A stretch of 12,500 nucleotides of DNA from Theodoxus fluviatilis (GCA_034096865.1 JAWQFJ010018649.1:1-12500); one strand, 5' to 3'. Shown: positions 1-7,149, counted from the stretch's first letter. The notes: a model not told the origin generated them from the letters alone. A program made the numbers and translations.

Positions 1-301
1 ATTTGACTGCAAATGTACAACAGTGCCGCGTGATTGTGTCGACATTCAGTTAGTTCGCTGGGCCCCTATTCACAACGGCGATTTATCTTTTTAACACTCG
101 ATTTATCCCCTATCCCCGCGTTATCTTGATCGGTTAGATAAGGTACGCTTGTCAGAGGATCCTAGGTTGCGCTTTGCTATATATACTGCTTTCTTTGTCG
201 TCTCTTCGATTCTCTTAGATCGTAGATGACGTCATGAGATTACGTCAAAGCGGAACAGGCAGTTGGAATCGTCTGAGTTTAGAGACAAGGGTAGTGAATT
301 A
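1..301. other. Non-coding stretch, no gene seen
   Basis: This is mixed-composition sequence with no convincing open frame and no tandem repeat. Two short motifs are visible: an alternating TATATATA at 178-185 and a palindromic CRE-type TGACGTCA at 227-234. They are about 40 bp apart and could form a promoter-like pair. Motifs this short occur by chance, and no transcript or start codon supports a promoter. The segment ends at the inverted-repeat element that begins at 302. Confidence 0.4.
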
Positions 302-500
302 GGCAGTACAGTAGTCGCCGCTTATTAAAAACACATTGGGACCGAACAAAAGTGTTTTTAATAAGCGGCGTTTTTATTAACCGTTTGCTTGTTGAACATG
401 TCCATCAGTAACGAAGTAAATCCGGACCTTACCAACTGTATTTAAAAAACGGCTGTTTTTATTAACCGCGTGTTTTATAAGCGGCGACTACTGTATTGCC
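302..500. mobile_element. Short terminal-inverted-repeat transposon (MITE-like)
   Basis: The ends are inverted repeats: 302-334 pairs with 470-500, sharing the core CAGTAGTCGCCGCTTAT. If the element starts at CAGTAG (309) and ends at CTACTG (493), it is 185 bp and flanked by TA on both sides (307-308 and 494-495). TA duplication is typical of Tc1/mariner/pogo-type transposons. The inverted symmetry continues outside the TA (ggcag and ttgcc), so the real ends may be at 302 and 500 instead. Inside, a perfect 19-bp inverted repeat (316-334 with 352-370) forms a hairpin with a 17-nt loop. The 14-mer GTTTTTATTAACCG occurs directly at 370-383 and 455-468. ATAAGCGGCG occurs at 361-370 and 477-486, with its complement at 316-325. 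There is no coding capacity, so movement would need a transposase supplied elsewhere. Family assignment is inference. Confidence 0.72.
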
Positions 501-547
501 TTTCTTACTTACATTCAGCCCTTGAGGCAAAATATTCAAATGTGGTA

Positions 548-550
<3 letters not shown>

Positions 551-626
<76 letters not shown>

Positions 627-831
627 GACAGAGAGACAGAGACAGAGAGAGAGAGACAGAGAGAGAGACAGAGACAGAGAGAGAGACAGAGAGAGACAGA
701 GAGAGACAGAGAGAGAGAGACAGAGAGAGAGACAGAGAGAGAGACAGAGAGAGTGAGAGAGAGGGGGGGGGGGAGGGGAGCTGGGAAAAGGGGAGGAAGG
801 GAAGAGAGAATGAGAGTAAGAGGGTGGGTGG

Positions 832-929
<98 letters not shown>

Positions 930-980
930 GAGAGAGACAGAGAGAGAGTCAGAGAGAGAGACAGAGAGAGAGTGAGAGTA
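551..980. repeat. GA compound microsatellite (purine tract on + strand)
   Basis: This is dinucleotide GA/AG repeat interrupted by single C or T changes that create ACAG and AGTG words. The longest uninterrupted purine runs are 553-618 (66 bp) and 830-921 (92 bp). Between them, 763-773 is a run of eleven G followed by G-rich sequence. Homopurine-homopyrimidine mirror sequence of this kind can form triplex (H-DNA) in vitro. Open frames of 149-178 codons cross it on both strands, but their products are only Ser-Leu or Arg-Glu dipeptide repeats and are not genes. Confidence 0.97.
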
Positions 981-990
981 GCCATAAGTA

Positions 991-1024
991 CTGATCAAAA
1001 GATCAGATAAAGGCCTTGCGGCCT
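991..1024. other. Two adjacent short hairpins
   Basis: CTGATC-AAAA-GATCAG (991-1006) and AGGCC-TTGC-GGCCT (1011-1024) are perfect small inverted repeats. They lie just after the GA tract and before the dispersed repeat. They could be the edge of an unrecognised element or chance; no function can be assigned. Confidence 0.4.
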
Positions 1025-1068
1025 AAGATATCTGAGGACATATCTATCTAAATCATTCTCTGTCCTTG

Positions 1069-1145
1069 CAAATGACATCACGAATTCTATTCTATTCTAT
1101 TCTATTCACCCCTCCTTCAAAAATCTCCTCGCAAATGACGTCACG
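1069..1145. repeat. Imperfect local duplication with ATTCT pentamer run
   Basis: The words GCAAATGACATCACG (1069-1083) and GCAAATGACGTCACG (1131-1145) differ at one base and lie 62 bp apart. Between them, 1084-1107 is a 4.8-copy ATTCT tandem repeat. The second word includes a palindromic CRE core, TGACGTCA, at 1136-1143. This may be a local duplication at the outer end of the dispersed repeat that follows. Confidence 0.6.
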
Positions 1146-1436
1146 TTATACAACGTCAAATGATCACGTCACAAATTTTGCAAAATGGAGTCTGTTGAAT
1201 CGTTTTCAATGAAACACCAAAATGTAAAAAAGTCACTTTCTTTTCAAACCTCGATTCTGAAAATTTGATAATATTGAATGGGACCTAACTTCCAGTCAGT
1301 GTGCAAAATCTCAAGGAAATCCGTCCAGTAGTTTTTGAGATATAGGCCGTGGAGACGGGACAGACAGACACACACACACACACACACACACAGACAGATA
1401 AAGTCTGTAGGACCTCCAGTAAACCTGGAGGGATAA
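1110..1436 (-). mobile_element. Dispersed hairpin-ended repeat, copy A (inverted)
   Basis: This segment is homologous, in opposite orientation, to 2584-3010 over nearly its whole length. The match is clear around 1216-1350 (the parts related to AAAAAGTCACTTTCTTTTC and GGAAATCCGTCCAGTAGTTT). It carries a short ACAG/CA microsatellite at 1361-1397 and ends with CCTCCAG-TAAAC-CTGGAGG (1413-1431), a 7-bp stem with a 5-nt loop. No open reading frame is present, so it is a non-autonomous element or a fragment of one. A terminal hairpin beside a short microsatellite resembles non-autonomous Helitron/Helentron-type elements and the 'pearl' elements of bivalves. That resemblance is architectural only; no insertion-site evidence is visible. 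Confidence 0.7.
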
Positions 1437-2007
1437 ACCTAGTGTATATCCTTATCAATCATCTTATATATGGCAACCTGCACTCCATGAGTTGTAAACA
1501 AAACGATGAATAAGTACCTGATATAATTGGCACAGTAAATATTTCATTTGCTGTTCATTTATACACGAATCACTTTTGGAATCCATTCCTTGGCGCAGAA
1601 TGTACTTTGACGCACACTCTTTACAACGGAGTGAAGTTTGTCATATGGGACTGTTTATTTAAGACTCAAACAGTTGTTAGAACATGTTAATGTCAGCACA
1701 AATTTGCCTTCGCTGGGAACCACAGGTTAGAAATTCCGTCTGCTTTAGCGGAAGTCCACACAGAGGCTAATAAAGCCAGGGCAGGACGGAGGCCACAGAC
1801 AGGTCATTTCCGAGAGGTCATCCCAGCAGGCAGTAGCCATGTTCCTCGCTGTTTGTTATTATGAATAAAGACGGAGAAATTTGATGCTACGTATTCTCGT
1901 TTGCTGATTCCTTGGAGGGAGTGAAGGGAGAGAGACACGTACACCGTCTCTACAATCCCTGCCTGTTCGAGCCCTGCCACACTCCAGCCACACAGCACCA
2001 TGCTTCA
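1437..2007. other. Non-coding stretch, nothing recognised
   Basis: This is ordinary-complexity sequence between the dispersed repeat and the CATC array. AATAAA-type hexamers occur (for example within 1765-1775 and 1860-1870), but without a gene upstream they cannot be called polyadenylation signals. The short frames present have no recognisable content. Confidence 0.5.
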
Positions 2008-2203
2008 CATCCATCCATCCATCCATCCATCCATCCATCCATCCATCCATCCATCCATCCATCCATCCATCCATCCATCCATCCATCCATCCATCCATCC
2101 ATCCATCCATCCATCCATCCATCCATCCATCCATCCATCCATCCATCCATCCATCCATCCATCCATCCATCCATCCATCCATCCATCCATCCATCCATCC
2201 ATC
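2008..2203. repeat. (CATC)49 tetranucleotide microsatellite
   Basis: There are exactly 49 perfect CATC units, 196 bp without a single interruption. A degenerate unit follows (ATC at 2204-2206), and the 24-bp minisatellite begins shortly after. The lack of interruptions suggests recent expansion and a high mutation rate. Frames reading (Ile-His-Pro-Ser)n on + and (Met-Asp-Gly-Trp)n on - are by-products of a stop-free four-base repeat. Confidence 0.99.
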
Positions 2204-2219
2204 ATCTTTCAGTGTGCTT

Positions 2220-2483
2220 CAGTGTGCTGACCACACGGTCTTTAAGTGTGCTGACCACACGATCTTTAAGTGTGCTGACCACACAGTCTTTAAGTGTGCT
2301 GACCACACGGTCTTTCAGTGTGCTGACCACACGGTCTTTAAGTGTGCTGACCACACGGTCTTTCAGTGTGCTGACCAAACGGTCTTTCAGTGTGCTGACC
2401 AAACGGTCTTTCAGTGTGCTGACCACACGGTCTTTCAGTGTGCTGACCACACAGTCTTTCAGTGTGCTGATCACACGGTCTTT
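2220..2483. repeat. 24-bp minisatellite, 11 copies
   Basis: Eleven head-to-tail units have the consensus (C/A)AGTGTGCTGACCACACGGTC plus TTT, each exactly 24 bp, preceded by a partial unit at 2210-2219. Variation is confined to a few positions: C or A at the first base, ACACGG/ACACAG/ACACGA, CCAAAC in units 7 and 8, and GATCAC in unit 11. Each unit can form either of two overlapping hairpins, GTGTG-CTGAC-CACAC or GACC-ACAC-GGTC. Because 24 is a multiple of three, frames stay open on both strands (Ser-Val-Leu-Thr-Thr-Arg-Ser-Phe on +). I see no other sign of coding. Confidence 0.97.
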
Positions 2484-2583
2484 CAGAGTTACACGAGGCC
2501 TAAGACGACTCTTTAAGTGGTAATAAATGTTCACAAACATTTACACCATAATCAAAAGTCTCGTTAAAGACACAAATATGGAA

Positions 2584-2639
2584 TTATCCCTCCAGGTTTA
2601 CTGGAGGTCCTCACAGCTTTATCTGTCTGTCTGTCTGTC

Positions 2640-2721
<82 letters not shown>

Positions 2722-3021
2722 GGCGTGTGTGTCTGTCAGTCCCGACTTAACGGCTGATATCTCAAAACTACTGGACGGATTTCCTTGACATTTTGCACAC
2801 TTACTGGAAGTTAGGTCCGATTGAATGTATCAAATTTTCAGAATCGAGGTTTGAAAAGAAAGTGACTTTTTTACGTTTTGGTGTTGCAAAGAAGGCAAGG
2901 GACGGAACTCTGTCCCGACTCAAGGGAAGTTTTGGCATGTGTGACGTGATCATTTGACGTCGAATAACGTGACGTAATTTCGAGGAGATTGGACATTGGT
3001 GAAGGAGAAAGAAGGAATTTT
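2584..3021 (+). mobile_element. Dispersed hairpin-ended repeat, copy B
   Basis: This is the partner of copy A in the opposite orientation. The order is: hairpin CCTCCAG-GTTTA-CTGGAGG (2589-2607); six TCTG units (2622-2645); an uninterrupted TG run (2644-2720); then about 290 bp matching the reverse complement of 1110-1350. The match includes the segment with TTCAGAATCGAGGTTTGAAA. Copy B has more sequence in its middle than A, around 2885-2940, with a small GGGAC/GTCCC inverted repeat at 2899-2916. Three TGACG half-sites start at 2942, 2955 and 2970. No coding capacity is present. The boundary near 3010-3021 is approximate because the terminal 39 bp recurs immediately afterwards at 3022. Confidence 0.75.
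2622..2720. repeat. (TCTG)6 followed by a long TG microsatellite
   Basis: Six TCTG units run directly into an uninterrupted 77-bp TG tract, the expanded form of the short CA/ACAG tract in copy A. The position inside the dispersed repeat is conserved, so the microsatellite is a built-in part of the element. Long alternating TG/CA tracts can adopt Z-DNA under supercoiling. Confidence 0.97.
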
Positions 3022-3060
3022 TTATCCCTCCAGGTTTACTGGAGGTCCTCACAGCTTTAT
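3022..3060 (+). repeat. Exact 39-bp copy of the hairpin terminus
   Basis: Positions 3022-3060 are identical to 2584-2622, including the CCTCCAG-GTTTA-CTGGAGG hairpin (3027-3045) and the trailing TCACAGCTTTAT. In copies A and B this terminus continues into the TCTG/CA microsatellite. Here it continues directly into a tRNA-like promoter instead. It is either the start of a third element interrupted by a SINE, or the 5' module of a composite SINE family. Confidence 0.9.
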
Positions 3061-3175
3061 GGATTAGCTCACTCGGTAGCGCGTCGAATATTTTTTTGTC
3101 GCTGGGACATGCTTGGTTGTAGGGGATGCGCGTACGGGTTCGAATCCGCACAGAAGCTTCTTTTTATGTGTGTGT

Positions 3176-3253
<78 letters not shown>

Positions 3254-3353
3254 ACCCCACCCGTTGTACACGTGAGAGGTTGCGGGTTCGAACTTTACTT
3301 TTTACCCCCCTCTTTTTTCGAGAGGTTGCGGGTTCGAACCCGATCTTTTTTTT
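3061..3353 (+). mobile_element. tRNA-derived SINE-like unit with GA tract
   Basis: An A-box-like TAGCTCACTCGG (3065-3076) and a B-box GGTTCGAATCC (3137-3147) mark a tRNA-type Pol III internal promoter. The spacing of 72 bp between box starts is longer than in most tRNAs. A run of seven T (3091-3097) sits between the boxes and could stop Pol III early. After the B box come a 71-bp GA tract (3181-3251) and two copies of GAGAGGTTGCGGGTTCGAAC (3274-3293 and 3320-3339), each with a T-arm/B-box-like core. The second copy contains the palindrome CGGGTTCGAACCCG (3329-3342). A T8 run at 3346-3353 could be the Pol III terminator. It is not a functional tRNA: no cloverleaf can be completed. Whether all of this is one SINE or a nested set is uncertain. 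Confidence 0.62.
3181..3251. repeat. (GA)35 microsatellite
   Basis: This is an uninterrupted 71-bp GA run inside the SINE-like unit, preceded by a short TGTGTG stretch. It separates the tRNA-like head from the duplicated B-box-like tail. Confidence 0.98.
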
Positions 3354-4055
3354 AAAATAATGCCAAAACCTGGAGGTTCAACGCCAGCGGTTTTTATCAT
3401 GATATTCCTCTGATTAAAAGCTGTGCCCTTGTTTTACAATGTTGCCTGTTTTCCAACATTGAAACCTTGGCGAAAGCCTTTGTTTATCGCACAGTTATTT
3501 AAAAAAAAGCAAGAGAATTTATACAGTTGAATCAGTTTCCAACAGCAATATCTAAAGAAAATTATATTGCCCAATTTTACCTGTCATGTTGTTGCGTCTT
3601 TTCAAAGTATTTGTAGTGGGAAAGCTAACTTCTTCAGCCATAGTTTCTTATAATTTTTGTCCTCCAAGTTTTCATTTACATATCAAACTGATGAGAAAGG
3701 ACACACACTTCATTAAAAACTGTAGCGCATATACGACTCAATAAACGACAGAAAAAATCCCAACTAGTTTCGTGGTAACAGGTCACGAAATATGTGTACA
3801 AGCAGACCCCCCCAAGAGCATCGCAAAGTATCCAAAACAGGCCTAGAGGAAGCATGATCACCTCACTCATCGCTGTCTTAGTACGCGTAGTCGTCCCGAT
3901 TCCTTCACTGTTTAGACAGACATGGTCTAATGAAGTGTTCACTCTTTAGGATCTACGATCGATAGACGAGCCTATGCCTCAAATCAGGCTTGTAACTAGA
4001 TATGGAGGTCGGAGCATGAGAGGGTGGAACAGGATGACGAGTGGAGGACGCGCGC
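3354..4055. other. AT-leaning non-coding stretch
   Basis: This is ordinary-complexity sequence with several A and T runs and no tandem repeat. An 88-codon frame on the minus strand (3676-3942) has a mixed amino acid composition. It matches no family I recognise, so I do not call it a gene. No promoter, RNA gene or transposon end was identified. Confidence 0.5.
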
Positions 4056-4080
4056 ACGGCGCAGCGCCGTCGCGGCGCTG
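4056..4080. other. GC-rich overlapping hairpins
   Basis: ACGGCGC-A-GCGCCGT (4056-4070) and CAGCGCC-GTCGC-GGCGCTG (4062-4080) are two perfect 7-bp-arm inverted repeats that overlap and exclude each other. They form a GC-rich island immediately upstream of the purine-rich tract. Confidence 0.6.
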
Positions 4081-4107
4081 TGCAGACGAGAAGAGAGAGC
4101 TAGAGCG

Positions 4108-4312
4108 ATCGAGAGAGAGAGAGAGAGAGACAGAGAGAGAGAGAGAAAGATGGAGGGAGGGGCGGAGGGAGGGAGGGCGGGATGGAGGGAGGGAGTGGGA
4201 GGGAGGGACGTGCGAGGGAGGGAGGGAGGGACGGGAGGGGAGGGAGGGAGGGAGGGAGGGGAGGGAGGGAGGGAGGGAGGGAGGGAGGGAGGGAGGGCAT
4301 GGAAGGAGGGAG
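4108..4312. repeat. GA then GGGA purine-rich repeat, G-quadruplex prone
   Basis: A short GA microsatellite (about 4110-4147) passes into GGGA tetranucleotide repeats with occasional C or T (4152-4312). The longest pure stretch is 4233-4297, 65 bp of GGGA/GGGGA with many closely spaced runs of three or four G. This far exceeds the four G-runs needed for a G-quadruplex on the + strand and may also allow triplex formation. A 308-codon frame on the minus strand covers this region only because the complementary pyrimidine strand cannot spell stop codons. Confidence 0.95.
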
Positions 4313-4890
4313 CAGACATACCGAGGAGAGACAGGCGCACGCTACACACACACACACCACACACGACTGAGTCACGAGTATGAGAGATGGATGAGATGAC
4401 TCGGAGATGAGACAGAGATGAGACGGACTGACAGACTGACAGAGCGAGATAGCAGAGGCAGGAGGAGACGCTGCAGACGGGAGATAGAGAGAGCACCGTT
4501 GAGGCGCGTGCGTGGTAAGAGGAGACGCCGAGAGCAGGAGAGACTGGCACGACTGAGCGAGAGAGAGGGCTATATATTACTCTGCTCAGATAAGATGAGA
4601 TAGAGTAGGGCGAGCGTAGAGAGATTGAGAGGGAGAGAGTGTAGACAGTGGAGAGACAGAGAGAAGGACAAGAGAGGAGAGAGGGAGAGACGATGGAGAT
4701 GAGGAGCAGAGAGGGTTGAGAGAGAGATGAGAGAGGATCAGAGGCAATAGAGAGCGATTGAGAGAGTAGGCACAGTACAGGCAGATTACGGAGTGCGTGA
4801 GAGAGAGCGACCAGAGACGATGATGAGAGAGGAAGGTCGAGAGTGAGCGAGAAGCCGAGGAGACGAAGAGAGAGAGAGAACGAAGCGACG
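4313..4890. repeat. Degenerate purine-rich (GA) low-complexity DNA
   Basis: The + strand is dominated by GAGA, GAGAC, GATGAGA and similar words, with no fixed period. It reads as an old GA microsatellite that has accumulated substitutions, continuing the purine bias of the preceding block. A small ACACACAC patch lies near 4343-4360. No gene is supported; the stop-poor minus-strand frame is a composition effect. Confidence 0.8.
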
Positions 4891-5269
4891 CATTCGAACG
4901 TGTTTATTGTGGCAGGCAGCACAGCGGCACCCCAAAATTACAATTCTTACAAGATCAACACACGATAGTATCTATGTGCATTATAGGCGAGAGAGGTATC
5001 TGCTCGCGACATCCCCTTTTCAGTACTAGCCAATAGAAAATTGAATTGCTTGTCACCGGAATGACCACCGCCGTCTTCCCGCTGTCTGTATGCATGGATA
5101 CAAGTAGTGTTGGCACTACGCTCTTATCTACCTCTCGCATCATTATTTATACCATAATAGATGTACATAAATGAGCCTGTGCTTTTCTAATCAGGCATAC
5201 CTGTGAGCCCAAATATCTGCCCTTTAGCAGTCAGACAAAGCCGGGCTACCCCAATAAGGGAAGGCACAG
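4891..5269. other. Ordinary-complexity spacer inside the low-complexity zone
   Basis: About 380 bp of mixed composition separates two GA-rich blocks. A 62-codon minus-strand frame (4955-5143) has no recognisable domain. No RNA gene or transposon end was seen. It might be the unique flank of two separate microsatellites or an insertion into one; the sequence alone does not decide. Confidence 0.5.
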
Positions 5270-5582
5270 AGGAGTAGAGAGAGAGAGAGAAGAGAGAGAG
5301 AGAGCAGAGAGCGAGAGAGAGAGACAGAGACATGAGACAGAGACACAGAGCGAGAGAGAGCGAGAGAGAGAGACGAGAGGGAGGGAGAGGAGACAGTAGC
5401 AGACAGAGAGAGGGGCCAGCCGACAGGAGAGAGAGAGACACAGAGAGGAGAGATGAGAGGATCCGATGGAGAGTCGCAGGTGAGAGAGAGAGATGAGTAG
5501 AGAGGGACTGATGAGAGAGAGAGGTGAGAGAGACAGAGGTTCGTGAGATAGCGAGAGCGAGAGAGAGAAAGCAGACAGAGAG
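5270..5582. repeat. Degenerate GA-rich tract
   Basis: The + strand is again GA-dominated with interspersed ACAGAG, GCGAGAG and GATGAG words, similar in texture to 4313-4890. It is interrupted and has no constant period. The complementary strand gives a Ser/Leu-rich frame at 5187-5441 that is not credible as protein. Confidence 0.85.
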
Positions 5583-6180
5583 AAACCTAACTTAGTATGT
5601 CAGTGTGCCGTGCAGCATAATTACAGTGTAGCTGTGTGTTTGGTACGTCTCTCACTCTCTCTGGTGTGTGCAGTAGTTTGTGTGTGTTTTGTGTGGTTCG
5701 TGAGACATGTACATGCTTAACGCACGCGAAGCAAGCGCGCCTGTATATGTGTGCGAGTGCGTGTATGTTAGTGTGTCTGGTAGATCGTCCTGCATGTGCC
5801 CAGTCTCTCTCTCGTCCATTGCGCCTTGTGGTGATGTTGTGAATATCACTGAATGTGTGGTGTGTATGTGTGTAGTGTACGTGTGCTGTGCGGTTTGTGG
5901 AGTCTACTCCTCTCTACGTCTCTCCTCTCGTCTCCTCTCTGCTCTCTCTCTCTCTCTCTCAGTGTGTGTGTGTGTTGTGTGGTCAGTGTCTCTGTGTGTC
6001 TTTGACTGTTCTGTATACTCTCACTATACTCTGTCTGCCTCTATCCTCTCTCGGTACTCTCTCTCTGTATGTCGGTTTTCTTCCTCCCTCCACTCCCTCC
6101 TCTCTCATCTCTCTCTCTCCGTCCCTCCGTCCGTCACCCCGTCTCATCTCTCTCATCAGCGCTCTCAAAAGACTACACGA
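5583..6180. repeat. GT-rich then CT-rich low-complexity DNA
   Basis: From about 5620 to 5900 the + strand is enriched in GTGTG and TGTGC words. From about 5900 to 6160 it is enriched in CTCTC and CCTCC words, with a short TC run near 5940-5960. The strand bias therefore flips from purine-rich (before 5582) to pyrimidine-rich within about 300 bp. The frames over this part are Val-Cys or Ser-Leu rich and are composition artefacts. Confidence 0.8.
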
Positions 6181-6294
6181 CACACGACACACACACCAAC
6201 ACTCAACACACACACGGACACACAGAGACACACACACACACACACGGACTCACAACCACACGGACTCACACACACAGAAAAGCTCGCACGGACG

Positions 6295-6376
<82 letters not shown>

Positions 6377-6603
6377 CTCACATGGACTCACAAACACACA
6401 CAGGCTCGCACGCACCTGCGCACGCACGAACGCGCGCACACATATGCACACACACACACGCACACTCACAAATACACATACAAACATACGGACGCACGCA
6501 AGCATGCACACACATACACACGCAAACAAACACACACACAAACACACGCACACATACATACACACACACATGCACGCATTCACACGCACGCGCGCACGCA
6601 TGC

Positions 6604-6635
<32 letters not shown>

Positions 6636-6640
6636 ACAAA
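6181..6640. repeat. CA microsatellite, compound and interrupted
   Basis: CA repeats with ACAG, CGCA and AAAC interruptions cover about 460 bp. The longest perfect run is 6299-6372 (37 CA units), with a second at 6603-6628 (13 units). Patches of CACGCGCG (for example 6417-6440 and 6585-6600) are also alternating purine-pyrimidine. Long open frames in all + frames (Thr-His repeats) follow from the absence of stop codons in CA repeats. Confidence 0.97.
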
Positions 6641-7020
6641 CCACCATTAGTGTTATGCACACCTCCTGTTCTCTATTGTAGAAGTGGCACCTTAACAGCC
6701 GACAACTCTGAGCGCGCTACGCGTCATAATCGAACTGCCGTACCTGTCTTTGAAAGCTCACACACGCTGAGCGTTTGCCCGGTGGGAATGTTCCGTGTTT
6801 CACTGGAACCTGTCATTGCTCGGTGCCTCTAAAACTCAGGCTGGAAAACAGAAGACCAGGAAACTGCTGAAGAGCGGAAGGGACCCTAGCAGGGAGGTCT
6901 TAGATTAGCGCAGATCTCCTGCCGCGGAGGAGCAGGGTGCGCGCAGTGCTCTCCCTTGTTCGCGAGTCTCGTCCGGCCTCGCGTGAAATCACAGCGACGC
7001 CGTCTGCCATCGATCACGTG
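6641..7020. other. Non-coding stretch, nothing recognised
   Basis: This is mixed-composition sequence between the CA tract and the SINE-like unit, becoming more GC-rich after about 6900. A frame opens at 6937 and runs to 7500, but it passes straight through the SINE-like A and B boxes and has no recognisable domain. Confidence 0.5.
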
Positions 7021-7027
7021 ACCGAAG

Positions 7028-7149
7028 TGGCCGGCGCGTGGCGGGAGACTGCTCCTGATGCTCAGTCGGCGACCTGCCTCTCGCAGACGCGTGGTTCTTT
7101 CCCCCGAGGCAAAGGTAGGGAGTTCGATCCTGGCTCCAGTCGAGTTTTT
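7028..7149 (+). mobile_element. Second tRNA-derived SINE-like promoter
   Basis: An A-box-like core GCTCAGTCGG (7060-7069) is followed by a B-box GTTCGATCC (7122-7130), which matches the tRNA T-arm pattern GWTCRANNC. A small GGA/TCC stem frames the T loop (7119-7130). Box starts are about 62 bp apart. A T5 run at 7145-7149 could end Pol III transcription. The sequence differs from the unit at 3061, so it would be a separate family or an old copy. The left boundary is not visible, and no poly-A or direct target duplication was identified. A decayed tRNA gene is an alternative. Confidence 0.45.

Noticed and set aside
462..1010. Open frames of up to 178 codons on both strands
   Set aside because: They are translations of the GA microsatellite (Ser-Leu or Arg-Glu repeats), open in several frames at once.
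1765..1870. AATAAA hexamers as polyadenylation signals
   Set aside because: There is no upstream coding or transcript evidence; the hexamer is frequent by chance.
1859..2523. Frames with (Ile-His-Pro-Ser)n, (Met-Asp-Gly-Trp)n and an 8-residue Ser-Val-Leu-Thr-Thr-Arg-Ser-Phe repeat
   Set aside because: CATC and the 24-bp repeat cannot produce stops in these frames. The periods explain the peptides, and there is no flanking domain, signal peptide or splice context.
2202..2540. Minus-strand repeat protein (Lys-Asp-Arg-Val-Val-Ser-Thr-Leu)n
   Set aside because: This is the same 24-bp minisatellite read backwards. Both strands and other frames are equally open, which argues against selection for coding.
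3061..3150. A genuine tRNA gene
   Set aside because: The A and B boxes are present, but the spacing is too long, a T7 run interrupts the body and I cannot build acceptor and anticodon stems.
3996..4922. 308-codon minus-strand Ser/Leu/Pro-rich frame
   Set aside because: It lies on the pyrimidine-rich strand, where stop codons cannot easily occur; composition alone explains its length.
5707..6832. Overlapping 314- and 324-codon + frames with Thr-His repeats
   Set aside because: They overlap in different frames over CT- and CA-rich DNA, and have low-complexity content with no domain.
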